From Flavobacterium denitrificans DSM 15936 (GTDB lineage: Bacteria > Bacteroidota > Bacteroidia > Flavobacteriales > Flavobacteriaceae), in assembly GCF_000425445.1 (NCBI RefSeq), contig NZ_KE384377.1, forward strand, positions 124,001 to 188,000: 64,000 bases of DNA, given 5' to 3'. Below the pieces are notes generated by a model. The model searched no databases. It saw nothing but the letters and a program-made list of their open reading frames with translations, and was not told where the DNA came from. The translations under genes and the position numbers were made by a program. Of this stretch, positions 18,771 through 28,686 are shown in pieces (position 1 is the stretch's first letter; every line of letters begins with the position of its first letter).

Positions 18771-18834
18771 GACAAAGTTACAAAGGTTCAAAGTTGCAAA
18801 GGTCCCTTTGAACCTTTGTCACTTTGTTACTTTG
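18771..18834. repeat. 8-bp-period array switching from CAAAG to CTTTG
   Basis: Eight octamers in one register: four of the form NNCAAAGN followed by four of the form NNNCTTTG. The block is also a rough inverted repeat centred near 18803. It fills most of the 109 bases between the start of purU and the end of the DUF4197 gene. Confidence 0.75.
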
Positions 18835-18851
18835 TACTTTCAAAAAAAAAG

Positions 18852-19568
18852 CTATTTTCCGTCCTGCATTGCAAAAACCTTTTGTAGCAAAGGCGTTGTT
18901 CTTGCACTGATATTATTTCGGATTTCTTTTTCTTCTACAGCAATCATTTTAAAAACGCCAGATAAAGCTTGATTGGTTGTATAATCAGTCAAATCTGGGT
19001 TTACCTTTTTCACCAGCGGTATAGTGTTATATTTTGTGATGATTTTAGTCCAAACTGCATCGGCACCCACTTTTGCGAAAGAATTCTTGATCACCGGATT
19101 AAATTTCCCGTACAAAGCTGTTGTTGTGCTTCCTTGTAAATACGTTGTCGCAGCGCTATCGTTTCCTAACAAAATATTTTTAGCATCTGTAAACGACATA
19201 TTTTTAACTGCCGATACAAAAATTGGAGTTGCTTCTTTAACTGCATCTTCGGCAGCACGATTCAGCATTTTGATTCCTTCATCAGCAAGAGAGCTCAAAC
19301 CAACTTTTCTTAAAGTGGCATCTACTTTTTGTAATTCTTCAGGCAATAAAATTTTTACCGCTTCATTTTTATAAAAACCGTCAACGGCAGTTAATTTGCT
19401 CACTTGTTGCGTAATTCCTTTATTTAAAGCTTCTTTTAATCCAGCCGAAATATCGACACCGCTAGTAGGTATTTGTGATGCAATTTGCGGAAGCTGATTT
19501 AAAGTCTGTTGCATTTCAGCACATGACGTCAGAGAAAAGGTTAAGGCGAATAATAAAATCTTTTTCAT
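18852..19568 (-). CDS. DUF4197 lipoprotein
   Basis: 238 residues. The lipobox FSLTSC gives lipidated C16. The rest is all-helical: SAGLKEALNKGITQQVSKL, then PEELQKVDATLRKVGLSSLAD and NRAAEDAVKEATPIFVSAVK. These are signature blocks of DUF4197, a widespread family of secreted or lipid-anchored proteins of unknown function. No catalytic residues are evident. It is probably monocistronic. Confidence 0.88.
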   Translation of the reverse strand: MKKILLFALTFSLTSCAEMQQTLNQLPQIASQIPTSGVDISAGLKEALNKGITQQVSKLTAVDGFYKNEAVKILLPEELQKVDATLRKVGLSSLADEGIKMLNRAAEDAVKEATPIFVSAVKNMSFTDAKNILLGNDSAATTYLQGSTTTALYGKFNPVIKNSFAKVGADAVWTKIITKYNTIPLVKKVNPDLTDYTTNQALSGVFKMIAVEEKEIRNNISARTTPLLQKVFAMQDGK

Positions 19569-19716
19569 TTATTGGGGGTTGTTTAAGTTTCAAAAATACT
19601 ACTTATTCAAAAACAACGCCACAATTTTATTTGAGGAGCAAAAAGATTTTGTTTGATTACTAACACAAATTTTAATTGTTCAAAAACAGAAGAAAAATAA
19701 CCAACCAAATTAAATT

Positions 19717-20154
19717 CTACTTAGTTTTTGCATTCCTTTTCCATTGATAAAGTAAACCTTCAAAAAAAGATTTTTTTTCCTGTCTACTGCCATCAACAGA
19801 AACTTCAAATTTTGTATGATCTCTTTTAGTTATTAAGGCATATGGGCAGTAAGTTGCTCCAGCTATTTTTCCAGTGTCAATTTTTATAATGTCTTTATAA
19901 AAGGCAAAATCAAGCTTATTGTTCTTTGAGTTTCGTTTGTCAATCCAATAAGTCGCAACTCTTTTATTAGTGAAAAAATTACCAGCAGTTTTTTTAGTGT
20001 CTTCACTATAAAATTTATAGACAGTTTCCTTTTCATCAAGGAGTTTCAGACCTTTTATAAAATTTAAATCATCTTGATTTAGAGTTTGATGTGTTTCAAT
20101 TTTGTTACAGGAAACTAGACAGATTAAAAAAATTAAAGCAAAATATTTCAGCAT
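19717..20154 (-). CDS. Small lipoprotein of unknown function
   Basis: 145 residues. The lipobox ICLVSC places the lipidated cysteine at residue 16. The mature part is predicted to be mostly strands (TVYKFYSEDTKKTAGNFFTN, VATYWIDKRNSKNNKLDFAF) and ends in a basic tail. I do not recognise the family. It lies 3 bases after the stop of the Coa1-like gene, so the two are certainly co-transcribed and may act together at the envelope. Confidence 0.6.
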   Translation of the reverse strand: MLKYFALIFLICLVSCNKIETHQTLNQDDLNFIKGLKLLDEKETVYKFYSEDTKKTAGNFFTNKRVATYWIDKRNSKNNKLDFAFYKDIIKIDTGKIAGATYCPYALITKRDHTKFEVSVDGSRQEKKSFFEGLLYQWKRNAKTK

Positions 20155-20157
20155 AAA

Positions 20158-20577
20158 TTATTGTTTAAGCAAATCTATTTTCTCATCTGTATTTTTAATA
20201 TAAACAGACAATTCACTGTATTTCCATTTTCCTCTTCTTTCTCCCACAATAAACAAAGTTCCTTTGCCTTTTGGACCTTTTATAGGTACTTGCACATCGC
20301 AAGTTCTGACTTCATTTCGAGCGTTGACAGTTCCAGAAAACATTCCATCAGTCTCTATAGGTTCACCAAGTTTCTGGATTACAATTTCATTATGCTGTAC
20401 CAATGTCATAGATTCTTTGTAAGCATCTGAATCTTTAATAATTGAAGTGGCTTCATAAAAAATCCCGACTAGAAATAAAACAAAAAGTACAACGAGGGTT
20501 AAACAGCCTGTTGGCACAAACCATTTCCAGTTTTTGCTCCACCAATTTTTTCTCGGTTGATTGTAATCGTCTTGCAT
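20158..20577 (-). CDS. Coa1-like single-pass membrane protein
   Basis: 139 residues. A short basic, Trp-rich N terminus (NWWSKNWKWFVPTGC) leads to one transmembrane helix (about 22-45). An extracytoplasmic domain then holds VQHNEIVIQKLGEPIETDGMF and GPKGKGTLFIVGERRGKWKY. This layout matches the bacterial Coa1/Tim21-like family named after a cytochrome-oxidase assembly factor. In bacteria its role is not established, and no oxidase genes are nearby. It is the first gene of a two-gene unit with the small lipoprotein. Confidence 0.7.
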   Translation of the reverse strand: MQDDYNQPRKNWWSKNWKWFVPTGCLTLVVLFVLFLVGIFYEATSIIKDSDAYKESMTLVQHNEIVIQKLGEPIETDGMFSGTVNARNEVRTCDVQVPIKGPKGKGTLFIVGERRGKWKYSELSVYIKNTDEKIDLLKQ

Positions 20578-20661
20578 AAAAGAGTGATTTGAAATTCACT
20601 TGAAAGATAGGATAAAATTTAATTTTATGAAACAGCTATTTTGTTTTAATACAATAAAATA

Positions 20662-20695
20662 CAAAAAAAAATCACCTTGTGTTCGACAAGATGAT
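20662..20695 (-). terminator. Terminator of the SGNH-like gene
   Basis: ATCACCTTGT / ACAAGATGAT form a 10-bp stem with one G-U pair, followed on the minus strand by nine T residues. Confidence 0.7.
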
Positions 20696-20723
20696 TGGTG
20701 TTGAATTTTGCTTATTGCAAATT

Positions 20724-21593
20724 TTATCGATTATCAAAAGCAATATCTTCTAGAGCTTTTGGATTGCTGATTGCTTTTGCAACCTCTTGTCTTCTCATAC
20801 AATCATTGTCTCCAGTTCCTGTACTTAAAATTAGCTTTTTGGGCATGATTGGTTTCTTGTCGAAGATTGTCGCGTACAATAAAGTGGCTTGTAAAAATGC
20901 GCCATCATTTAAAACAGGAAAACTCTTACTTTGTTCATAGCGAAGATTGTCTTTGTCGTTCAGCAAATAGTTATAACCGTTTTTGCCTTCATATGCGTCT
21001 TTTATTGCATCACCAAAACGCAACAAACCAGCATTTTTGATAAATACCATTGCTAAAAGCGCATTTTTGCGCATTTCCTCATGATATTTATTAAATTTTG
21101 AATTGGTGTAGGCAACAGGAGGCATTCCTTCGTATATATAAACAGCTACTTCGGGGCTATTTACCTGTATTTTTTCGACTAGAAATTTTAAATTGGATCT
21201 GTATTTTTCAATATCAAACAATGCAATTGGAGTGGCTTCTTGGAGTATTACATAATCATAATAATTTCCGTCTTTATCTCTATTGGAAAAATTTTGATTT
21301 GCTTCAGTTTTATTGGTGTCATAAACTTTATCAAGGGGAACCCCCATTGTTGTTAATTGTTGCACAAATACAGCTTGATTGCTTGCATTGCATAATTCCT
21401 GAAACAAAGTTGGCGCACTGACAAAATATTCTGTGTGGTTGTTTCCTATAAATAACACTCGCTTAAATCCTTCTGCTATTGGAGCTTTTGGTTTTACAAT
21501 TCCATCAGCGTTGACAGTTATATCATTTCCTTTGTTATTGCAAGCAGTAAAAACAGTTGCTATTATAGCAAAAAGGAAAATTTGTTTTTTCAT
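20724..21593 (-). CDS. SGNH-like lipoprotein lacking the usual nucleophile serine
   Basis: 289 residues with lipobox TVFTAC (C18). The fold pattern follows SGNH hydrolases: RVLFIGNNHTEY at block I (49-56), YDYVILQEATPIALF at block III, and DGAFLQATLLYATIFDKKP near the C terminus, where the family often has a catalytic D-x-x-H. Block I of related Bacteroidota proteins normally reads GNSFT; here the Ser position is N52. The late D-x-x-H is also not apparent. It may therefore be a non-catalytic, binding or degenerate member. It appears monocistronic. Confidence 0.65.
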   Translation of the reverse strand: MKKQIFLFAIIATVFTACNNKGNDITVNADGIVKPKAPIAEGFKRVLFIGNNHTEYFVSAPTLFQELCNASNQAVFVQQLTTMGVPLDKVYDTNKTEANQNFSNRDKDGNYYDYVILQEATPIALFDIEKYRSNLKFLVEKIQVNSPEVAVYIYEGMPPVAYTNSKFNKYHEEMRKNALLAMVFIKNAGLLRFGDAIKDAYEGKNGYNYLLNDKDNLRYEQSKSFPVLNDGAFLQATLLYATIFDKKPIMPKKLILSTGTGDNDCMRRQEVAKAISNPKALEDIAFDNR

Positions 21594-21712
21594 TGTGAGA
21601 TTTTAATTAGAGTATTTCAAAACTTTGGGCAAATCTCTCTTTAAGTATTCACAATATCATCCCTGAAAGGGTATAAAACTATCATTTTAAGATAAAGATT
21701 TTTATAATGCAA

Positions 21713-21772
21713 ATGAGTTAAAAATTGATTGTGATTTTGCATAAAAATCAATTCAATCTCTTTTTAACTCAT
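21713..21772. terminator. Long hairpin between minus-strand genes
   Basis: 21713-21731 pairs with 21754-21772 (17 of 19 positions), with an inner GATTTT/AAAATC extension. It lies 60 bases past the stop of the 114-residue gene on the minus strand and probably terminates it, although the T run is poor. Confidence 0.4.
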
Positions 21773-21829
21773 ACTATAAATTACCTTAAAAAGGTCGTTA
21801 ATTATTTTCGTTTGGGACAAAAAAGGCGT

Positions 21830-22171
21830 TTAAACGTATTGTAAACAATATAAATTTGGGTTGTTAACTGGATTAATTTGTCTTAAATCAGCCAATATAT
21901 TTTGGGTGCAATTTTTACCGCCAATGGCTAAATAGAATAATGATTTTGAAATGTAAAGAGGTCTCAATGGAAGCGTACGCCAGGCAAGCGTCAAATTTTT
22001 TTTCAAATGTTTTAAGGCATAATTAAATGTTTTTTCTTCAGGTCGAATAAAATAAATGGTATAACTTTTAATTCTTGTCATCAAATTTGGGAACATTACA
22101 AATCGTCCGCCTTGCTGTATCAATAAGTTTATTTCAAATAAAGATAAACCTTCAATATTTTCTGTTTTCAT
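21830..22171 (-). CDS. Conserved small protein of unknown function
   Basis: 113 residues from the start at 22171 (MKTENIEGLSLFEINLLIQQ). The pattern LIQQGGRFVMF...YFIRPEE...LPLRPLYISKSLFYLAIGGKNCTQNIL resembles a Bacteroidota family with a G-G-[RK]-F-V segment, a conserved pocket after it, and a C-terminal GGK-[ND]-x-T motif. In that family the middle carries hydrophobic turns, which are partly lost here. No signal peptide is present. I cannot propose a function. Confidence 0.55.
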   Translation of the reverse strand: MKTENIEGLSLFEINLLIQQGGRFVMFPNLMTRIKSYTIYFIRPEEKTFNYALKHLKKNLTLAWRTLPLRPLYISKSLFYLAIGGKNCTQNILADLRQINPVNNPNLYCLQYV

Positions 22172-22279
22172 GGTCTTTTGTTTTTGCAATTAATATTAGT
22201 GGTAGAATTATATTGCAAAGTTGCAATAGGAATCAAAATAAAAATGGACTTAAAAGTTTTAAAATTAATAAGTTAGGTT

Positions 22280-22325
22280 TTTTTTAATAAAGAAATCGAG
22301 AACCCATTTAATTGAATTCTCGATT
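22280..22325 (-). terminator. Terminator of the L,D-transpeptidase gene
   Basis: The stem AATCGAGAA / TTCTCGATT has a 15-base loop and is followed by eight A residues on the plus strand, that is a T run on the minus strand. Confidence 0.65.
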
Positions 22326-22346
22326 AATATTTAAAAAAATAATTAT

Positions 22347-23906
22347 TTAATTGGAAGTAAGGGATAATTGATTGCCCAATTCAGAGTCTCTTTCATAAAC
22401 ATCTGGAAAGAAACCAATTTCTCCATTTTCATTCACTAAAGATGTGAAATAGGTAATAAAAATGGGTACTTTTTTAGACAGTTTAAAACTGTTTTCTGCT
22501 TTACCATCCATTGCTTTATCAATTTTTGCTTGTGTCCACTCTGGATAATCTTTTAGCATTGCAATCGCTAATTCTTTTGCCATTTTTACATTGATACAAC
22601 CATGGCTGAAGGTTCTTTGTTCAAAATCAAACAATGTTTTTGATGGTGTATCGTGCATATAAATATCATCTGGATTTGGGAACATAAATTTCACCAAACC
22701 TAAAGAGTTTTCTGGTCCTGGTTTTTGTCTTACTTGGCCGTTTACTATTTCCATATTTTTTTCAGCAAGATAATTTGGATCAGCGGCGATTTTAGATTTC
22801 AGTTCATTGTTTACAATACTTTGAGGTACTGTCCAATACGGGCTAAAAACGATACGGTCAATTTCGCCGTTAAAAATGGTTGTTTTGGTTAAAGGCGCTC
22901 CAACAAATACAGGGGAAGTCATTTGAACTTTTCCGTTTTTAACATACACCAATTCATATGACGGAACGTTAACCAAAACATATTCATCGCTAGCGGCAAT
23001 TTGACTTGCAATTTCACGACATCTTTCCATATTAAGTTTTAAAGTTGCAACCTTATTTTCAAGCGGAATATTCATTTCCTTAATATGTTCTGCAGCCAAA
23101 ATATAATTTGGTTTGAATCCGTTTCGGACTTTGTATTTCATTACCGCATCCATCAATTCACGATCATAAACATCGCTTTTAGAATCTTGTTTCAAATCAC
23201 CTAACAAATATAAACGTGTTCTTACTTGGGCAATAGTGTTTGAAACAGCATCTGGGCGCAAATCTTTATAGGGAGTTTCTGCTGGAACAATAGGTTTCCA
23301 TTTGCTTGATTTTTCTAATCTTTTATATTTTTTTAGAACATCTTGCAATTTGTAGTATTGATCAAATTCTACTTTTGCATTAACATCAGCAGTAGCTGTT
23401 TCTTCAATTGTGCTGTAATTTAAGAAATCTTTCAGCATCGCATCGTACGCAATTTTTTTCTTGTCGGCATTATTTTTTTTAGTGTAAACAACATACAAAG
23501 AACTTAAAAGCAGGTCGGCATCTGTTTGAGAAAGAGTACTTTTGTCTGATGAAGAACTAAATAATTGATCGATTTCATTTTGATATGGAATTACCAAATC
23601 GTTTGTGTTTTTAGCTTTTTCATATAATGCTGAGCCAAATTCGCTAATTTCATTTTCATCATACCAGATAGTTCCGGGAGTTCTATTTTTGTACAATGAC
23701 ATGACATCAGATTTGTATTTTTTCAAATCGGAATATCTCTTAAAAAAGTCATTTGAAACTTCGCTGTCATCATTATTTAAATTCTTCGAGACTGCGTGGG
23801 TGTTTGGAGTTTTTGTATTTAAAAAATTAGTGTTTTCGATTCTATTATAAGAAGATACAAAAAAACTCAAACCTAAAATTACGGTGAATGAATATAGTGT
23901 TTTCAT
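22347..23906 (-). CDS. L,D-transpeptidase (YkuD family) with scaffold domain
   Basis: 519 residues with a signal peptide. The N-terminal half (about 60-290) is the L,D-transpeptidase scaffold and peptidoglycan-binding region (LYLLGDLKQDSKSDVYDREL...AVMKYKVRNGF). The C-terminal catalytic YkuD domain (about 300-470) has the hallmark SHGCINV with catalytic C437 and H435 and the upstream MHDTPSK histidine. It makes 3-3 cross-links in peptidoglycan or attaches proteins to it, acting in the periplasm. Related to the ErfK/YcbB type. It appears monocistronic. Confidence 0.92.
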   Translation of the reverse strand: MKTLYSFTVILGLSFFVSSYNRIENTNFLNTKTPNTHAVSKNLNNDDSEVSNDFFKRYSDLKKYKSDVMSLYKNRTPGTIWYDENEISEFGSALYEKAKNTNDLVIPYQNEIDQLFSSSSDKSTLSQTDADLLLSSLYVVYTKKNNADKKKIAYDAMLKDFLNYSTIEETATADVNAKVEFDQYYKLQDVLKKYKRLEKSSKWKPIVPAETPYKDLRPDAVSNTIAQVRTRLYLLGDLKQDSKSDVYDRELMDAVMKYKVRNGFKPNYILAAEHIKEMNIPLENKVATLKLNMERCREIASQIAASDEYVLVNVPSYELVYVKNGKVQMTSPVFVGAPLTKTTIFNGEIDRIVFSPYWTVPQSIVNNELKSKIAADPNYLAEKNMEIVNGQVRQKPGPENSLGLVKFMFPNPDDIYMHDTPSKTLFDFEQRTFSHGCINVKMAKELAIAMLKDYPEWTQAKIDKAMDGKAENSFKLSKKVPIFITYFTSLVNENGEIGFFPDVYERDSELGNQLSLTSN

Positions 23907-24203
23907 TTTTTTAAATTTTTACGTTTTACTTTTTATTTGCTAAGTTTTTGGTAAAAATTTGGGGCTTTTCTACACTGCTAAATTACTATGAGAGAGCTTG
24001 AAACACGTTTTCAGATTTTATTTAAATGTTGCGAAATTGCCATGTCTTTAAGCTTTCTTTAACTTATATCAATTCATCTTGAAAATTGTTACCCTATTGT
24101 CAAAAAAAACATTTTTCTTTTTTTTGTTAACATAAAGCTATTCTCTTAATCAAATATTAAAATAATTTGTACATTGGTCGCTTAAAATTATCATATTCAT
24201 AAA

Positions 24204-27200
24204 ATGGAACCACAAATACCATATATTCCTAAAAATAAAGTAAGAATTGTCACAGCCGCTTCGCTATTTGACGGACATGATGCCGCAATCAATATCATGC
24301 GCAGAATCATACAGTCAACCGGAGTTGAGGTGATACATTTAGGTCACGATCGAAGTGTAGAAGAAGTTGTAAATACCGCAATTCAAGAAGATGCCAATGC
24401 GATTGCAATGACATCCTACCAAGGTGGACATAACGAATACTTTAAATATATGTATGATTTGCTTCGCGAAAAAGGAGCAGGACATATTAAAATTTTTGGA
24501 GGCGGAGGCGGTGTAATTCTGCCAAGCGAAATTTCCGAATTGCATGAATATGGAATTACTCGAATTTATTCTCCAGATGACGGTCGTTCTTTAGGACTTC
24601 AAGGAATGATTAATGATTTGGTGCAACGTGCCGATTTTCCTATTGGAGATAAATTAAACGGAGAAATTGATCATATCGAAAATAAAGTTCCAATAGCAAT
24701 TGCGCGTTTAATTTCAGCAGCTGAAAATTTCCCGGAAATTGCAAAACCAGTTTTTGATAAAATTCACGAAAGTAATTCCGATTCTAAAATTCCAGTTTTA
24801 GGAATTACAGGAACAGGAGGAGCAGGAAAATCTTCTTTAGTAGATGAATTGGTTCGCCGATTTTTAATTGATTTTCCAGAAAAAACAATCGGATTGATTT
24901 CTGTCGATCCTTCGAAGAGAAAAACCGGAGGAGCACTTTTAGGAGACAGAATCCGAATGAATGCTATCAATAATCCTCGCGTATATATGCGTTCGCTGGC
25001 AACACGTCAGTCGAATTTGGCTTTGTCTAAATATGTAGCCGAAGCAATTCAGGTTCTGAAAGCGGCAAAATACGATTTGATTATTCTGGAAACTTCAGGA
25101 ATTGGACAGTCTGATACTGAGATTATGGATCATTCTGATGTATCCTTATATGTAATGACTCCAGAATTTGGAGCAGCAACACAATTGGAGAAAATCGACA
25201 TGCTTGATTTTGCCGATTTAGTAGCGTTGAACAAATTCGATAAACGCGGCGCGCTTGATGCTTTGCGCGATGTAAAAAAACAATATCAAAGAAACCATAA
25301 TCTTTGGGATAAAAATCCTGATGAAATGCCAGTTTTTGGAACGATTGCTTCACAGTTTAACGATCCAGGAATGAACACGCTTTATAAAGCGATTATGGAT
25401 AAAGTGGTTGAAAAAACGGCTTCAGATTTGAAATCGACTTTTACCATTACGAAAGAAATGAGCGAGAAAATCTTCGTAATTCCACCAGGAAGGACACGTT
25501 ATTTATCTGAAATTGCAGAGAATAACAGAAGTTATGATGAAACAGCGCTTTCGCAACAAAAAGTAGCACAGAAATTATACGGAATTTTCAAAACTATTGA
25601 ATCAGTTTCTGGAAAAGTTCCTCAAATAAATAAAGCTGGAATCGACGATTCTACAGTTTTACCAAGCGGTATTGCAGAACACGACGAAAACAGAATCTTT
25701 TTGAATCTTTTATTGAATCAATTCGATAAAGTAAAAATGGATTTAGATCCTTACAATTGGGAAATTATTCTGAATTGGGATGAAAAAGTAGCGAAATACA
25801 AAAATCCGGTTTACTCCTTTAAAGTTCGTGATAAAGAAATTAAGATTGCTACGCATTCTGAAAGTTTATCGCATTTACAGATTCCGAAAATTGCTTTGCC
25901 TAAATATGAAGGTTGGGGCGATATCCTGCGTTGGAATTTACAGGAGAATGTTCCTGGAGAATTTCCTTTTGCTTCAGGATTGTATCCGTTTAAGCGTGAA
26001 GGCGAAGATCCGTCAAGAATGTTTGCGGGCGAAGGCGGACCAGAAAGAACTAACAAGCGTTTTCATTATGTGAGTGCAGGAATGCCAGCAAAACGTCTTT
26101 CTACGGCTTTTGATAGCGTTACTTTATACGGAAACGATCCGGATTTGCGTCCGGATATTTACGGGAAAATTGGAAATGCGGGAGTTTCAATCTGCTGTTT
26201 GGATGATGCTAAAAAACTATATTCTGGTTTCGATTTGGTTCATGCTTTGACTTCGGTAAGTATGACGATTAATGGGCCTGCGCCAATGCTGTTAGGTTTC
26301 TTTATGAATGCGGCAATAGATCAGCAATGTGAGATTTACATCAAAGCCAATGATTTAGAAAAAGAAGTTGAAGCGAAAATCAACAAATTATACAAAGAAA
26401 AAGGAATCGAAAGACCAAGATACCAAGGCGATTTGCCAGACGGAAACAACGGTTTAGGATTAATGCTTTTAGGTGTAACCGGAGATGAGGTTTTGCCTTT
26501 GGAAGTTTATAACGAAATAAAAGTAAAAACGTTAGCTCAAGTTCGCGGAACAGTTCAGGCCGATATTTTAAAAGAAGATCAGGCGCAAAATACTTGTATT
26601 TTCTCAACTGAATTTGCACTTCGTTTAATGGGTGACGTTCAGGAATATTTCATTACTAAAAACGTTCGTAATTTCTATTCGGTTTCGATTTCAGGATATC
26701 ATATTGCCGAGGCAGGAGCAAACCCAATTACGCAATTAGCGTTTACGCTTTCAAATGGTTTCACTTACGTAGAATATTATTTGAGCCGTGGTATGAACAT
26801 CAACGATTTTGGACCGAATTTATCGTTCTTCTTCTCTAATGGAGTTGATCCTGAATATTCAGTTATTGGTCGTGTGGCGCGTAAAATTTGGGCAAAAGCC
26901 ATGAAAAACAAATATGGAGCCAATGAAAGAGCGCAAATGCTGAAATATCATATTCAGACTTCCGGACGTTCGTTACACGCGCAAGAAATTGATTTTAACG
27001 ATATTAGAACGACTTTGCAAGCTTTGTACGCGATTTATGACAACTGTAATTCATTGCATACCAACGCTTACGACGAAGCGATTACAACACCAACAGAAGA
27101 ATCTGTACGTCGTGCAATGGCAATTCAGCTGATCATCAATAAAGAATTAGGTTTGGCGAAAAACGAAAATCCAATTCAAGGTTCGTTCATCATCGAAGAA

Positions 27201-27644
27201 TTAACCGATTTAGTTGAAGCTGCAGTTCTTCAAGAATTCGACAGAATTACAGAAAGAGGAGGAGTTCTAGGTGCAATGGAAACCATGTACCAAAGATCTA
27301 AAATTCAGGAAGAAAGTTTGTATTACGAAACTTTAAAACACAATGGCGATTTCCCAATTGTGGGTGTAAATACCTTTTTGAGTTCAAAAGGCTCGCCAAC
27401 GGTAATTCCGGCTGAGGTTATTCGTGCAACGGAAGAAGAAAAGCAATATCAAATTACGATGCTGGATAACTTGCATAATTTCCACGAAGCAAAAGTAAAT
27501 GAGCATTTAAATACATTACAGCAAGCCGCTATTAAAAACGAAAACTTATTCGATCATTTAATGGAAGCTACAAAGGTTTGTTCTTTGGGTCAGATTACTT
27601 CAGCGTTGTTTGAGGTTGGTGGGCAGTATAGAAGGAATATGTAA
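24204..27644 (+). CDS. icmF: Fused isobutyryl-CoA mutase IcmF
   Basis: 1146 residues that unite three parts. The N-terminal B12-binding domain (about 10-140) has D23-G-H25 carrying the cobalt-ligating His. The MeaI-type G-protein chaperone (about 195-420) has P-loop GTGGAGKS (203-210) and NKFD (343-346). The C-terminal mutase TIM barrel runs from about 560 to the end. This domain order is that of IcmF, not of two-subunit methylmalonyl-CoA mutase. The substrate loop [18 protein letters not shown] carries Phe where methylmalonyl-CoA mutases use Tyr, again fitting isobutyryl-/butyryl-CoA interconversion. It needs adenosylcobalamin and stands alone with a terminator at 27671. Confidence 0.92.
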   Translation: MEPQIPYIPKNKVRIVTAASLFDGHDAAINIMRRIIQSTGVEVIHLGHDRSVEEVVNTAIQEDANAIAMTSYQGGHNEYFKYMYDLLREKGAGHIKIFGGGGGVILPSEISELHEYGITRIYSPDDGRSLGLQGMINDLVQRADFPIGDKLNGEIDHIENKVPIAIARLISAAENFPEIAKPVFDKIHESNSDSKIPVLGITGTGGAGKSSLVDELVRRFLIDFPEKTIGLISVDPSKRKTGGALLGDRIRMNAINNPRVYMRSLATRQSNLALSKYVAEAIQVLKAAKYDLIILETSGIGQSDTEIMDHSDVSLYVMTPEFGAATQLEKIDMLDFADLVALNKFDKRGALDALRDVKKQYQRNHNLWDKNPDEMPVFGTIASQFNDPGMNTLYKAIMDKVVEKTASDLKSTFTITKEMSEKIFVIPPGRTRYLSEIAENNRSYDETALSQQKVAQKLYGIFKTIESVSGKVPQINKAGIDDSTVLPSGIAEHDENRIFLNLLLNQFDKVKMDLDPYNWEIILNWDEKVAKYKNPVYSFKVRDKEIKIATHSESLSHLQIPKIALPKYEGWGDILRWNLQENVPGEFPFASGLYPFKREGEDPSRMFAGEGGPERTNKRFHYVSAGMPAKRLSTAFDSVTLYGNDPDLRPDIYGKIGNAGVSICCLDDAKKLYSGFDLVHALTSVSMTINGPAPMLLGFFMNAAIDQQCEIYIKANDLEKEVEAKINKLYKEKGIERPRYQGDLPDGNNGLGLMLLGVTGDEVLPLEVYNEIKVKTLAQVRGTVQADILKEDQAQNTCIFSTEFALRLMGDVQEYFITKNVRNFYSVSISGYHIAEAGANPITQLAFTLSNGFTYVEYYLSRGMNINDFGPNLSFFFSNGVDPEYSVIGRVARKIWAKAMKNKYGANERAQMLKYHIQTSGRSLHAQEIDFNDIRTTLQALYAIYDNCNSLHTNAYDEAITTPTEESVRRAMAIQLIINKELGLAKNENPIQGSFIIEELTDLVEAAVLQEFDRITERGGVLGAMETMYQRSKIQEESLYYETLKHNGDFPIVGVNTFLSSKGSPTVIPAEVIRATEEEKQYQITMLDNLHNFHEAKVNEHLNTLQQAAIKNENLFDHLMEATKVCSLGQITSALFEVGGQYRRNM

Positions 27645-27670
27645 GTTTTTTTACTTGTAGATTTATGGAA

Positions 27671-27700
27671 AAACCTCTCATGTGAATGAGAGGTTTTTTT
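27671..27700 (+). terminator. icmF terminator
   Basis: AAACCTCTCAT / ATGAGAGGTTT stem followed by a T run, 27 bases after the icmF stop. Confidence 0.85.
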
Positions 27701-27760
27701 GGTTTGTAAATTTTATCATTTTCCCTCGCTCGCGCCAGCAACAAAAAATCCAATTATCAA

Positions 27761-27845
27761 ATATAACCCGTGGTTTCAACCACGGGGACACAATACGAGC
27801 AAGACAAAATTACGTTCCCGTGGTTGAAACCACGGGCTATGTTTA
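27761..27845. repeat. Paired CCCGTGG palindromes, copy 2
   Basis: One palindrome is at 27767-27786 and its inverted form at 27817-27836, flanked by ATATAA on the left and CTATGTTTA on the right, as at 3722-3830. The inner segments differ between loci. It lies in the 380-base gap between convergent icmF and the TPR gene; the rest of the gap holds only the two terminators. Confidence 0.75.
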
Positions 27846-27975
27846 TGCCATTTTGAAATAGAAAGAATGAAAATCACCTATAAAACAATAAAACATCATA
27901 AAGTTTGTCATTTCTCTCCCGAAGCCTCGCGATCAAAACGACAAGATTGTGCCAAAACTCCAAATATTAAAATAG

Positions 27976-28003
27976 AAAAACCTCTCATTTCGGAGAGGTT
28001 TAT
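27976..28003 (-). terminator. Terminator of the TPR gene
   Basis: AACCTCTC / GAGAGGTT stem followed by T residues on the minus strand, 22 bases after the stop. Confidence 0.7.
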
Positions 28004-28024
28004 ATTTATATTCAGAAGCTTAAT

Positions 28025-28411
28025 CTAAACTTTCTTTTTTACTGTTCCTTTCGATTTCCGCTTCAGCTTTTCAATTATAGCATTCGCTTTCTCGTCTTGG
28101 CAAATGAATCGCAGTGATTCTGCGTAGCGGTAATAATATTCAGGTTCCAAATCAGATGTCATAGCAAATAATTGATCGTACCATGTGGCCGCTTTTTCGA
28201 GTTTGTTGTGTTGGTAAGAGGAGTCTCCTAATTTTTGAAATAAGTCTACCGACTTATAGCCTTTTGCGGCGATTTTTTCGTAGGTTTTAATAACATCAAC
28301 ATAAGCATATTTGTCACTTACTTTGTCAGTTATATACACGGTTTCATTTTGAGCGGCTGCACGAAATGAAAAAACAATCAATAATACTAAAACAAGAAGT
28401 TTTTTTTGCAT
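28025..28411 (-). CDS. Stand-alone TPR protein resembling the N terminus of OmpA-type barrel partners
   Basis: 128 residues with a signal peptide (MQKKLLVLVLLIVFSFRAAA). Two tetratricopeptide-like units follow: YAYVDVIKTYEKIAAKGYKSVDLFQKLGDSSYQHNKLEKAATWYDQ (described by its first and last residues) and then a YYYRYAESLRFICQDEKANAII segment. In Flavobacteriia this pattern normally opens proteins of about 600 residues that continue with PD40 repeats and an OmpA domain (PorE-like). Here the frame stops after a basic tail and no PD40/OmpA continuation is found downstream. It is either a free periplasmic TPR protein or a trimmed paralogue. Confidence 0.6.
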   Translation of the reverse strand: MQKKLLVLVLLIVFSFRAAAQNETVYITDKVSDKYAYVDVIKTYEKIAAKGYKSVDLFQKLGDSSYQHNKLEKAATWYDQLFAMTSDLEPEYYYRYAESLRFICQDEKANAIIEKLKRKSKGTVKKKV

Positions 28412-28635
28412 AAGTATTAGTTTAAAAGATTGGTTTTGTTAGTCATTTTTTTTCTCAGTAATTTTAATCGTGTACTCTCAATTCGTCTTGCAAATATATC
28501 TAAATCAATGATATAACGTGTAAATGGTCTGTTTTTTTTCTCATTTAGTCGATTTTTTAAGATGAATGTGCGAAATGATTTACGATTATTTTTTATAACG
28601 TTTTTAGAATTTAAAAATTATAATGAAGACAATTT

Positions 28636-28643
28636 TATTTTTG
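28636..28643 (+). promoter_or_regulatory. Promoter minus-7 box of the 155-residue gene
   Basis: TATTTTTG, an exact TAnnTTTG match, 43 bases upstream of the start codon at 28687. Confidence 0.45.
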
Positions 28644-28686
28644 AAAATATATCGTCTAACTTTATGATTACTAAAATGATAGGTTT

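Noticed and set aside
24204..24330. DGHDAA in place of the usual DxHxxG in the IcmF B12 site
   Set aside because: The cobalt-binding His and preceding Asp are intact, and I recall the same A in other IcmF proteins, so it is not treated as a defect.
24204..27644. Fusion created by a lost stop codon between mutase subunit genes
   Set aside because: Domain order with the G-protein part in the middle is the normal IcmF order, not a joined mcmB-mcmA pair.
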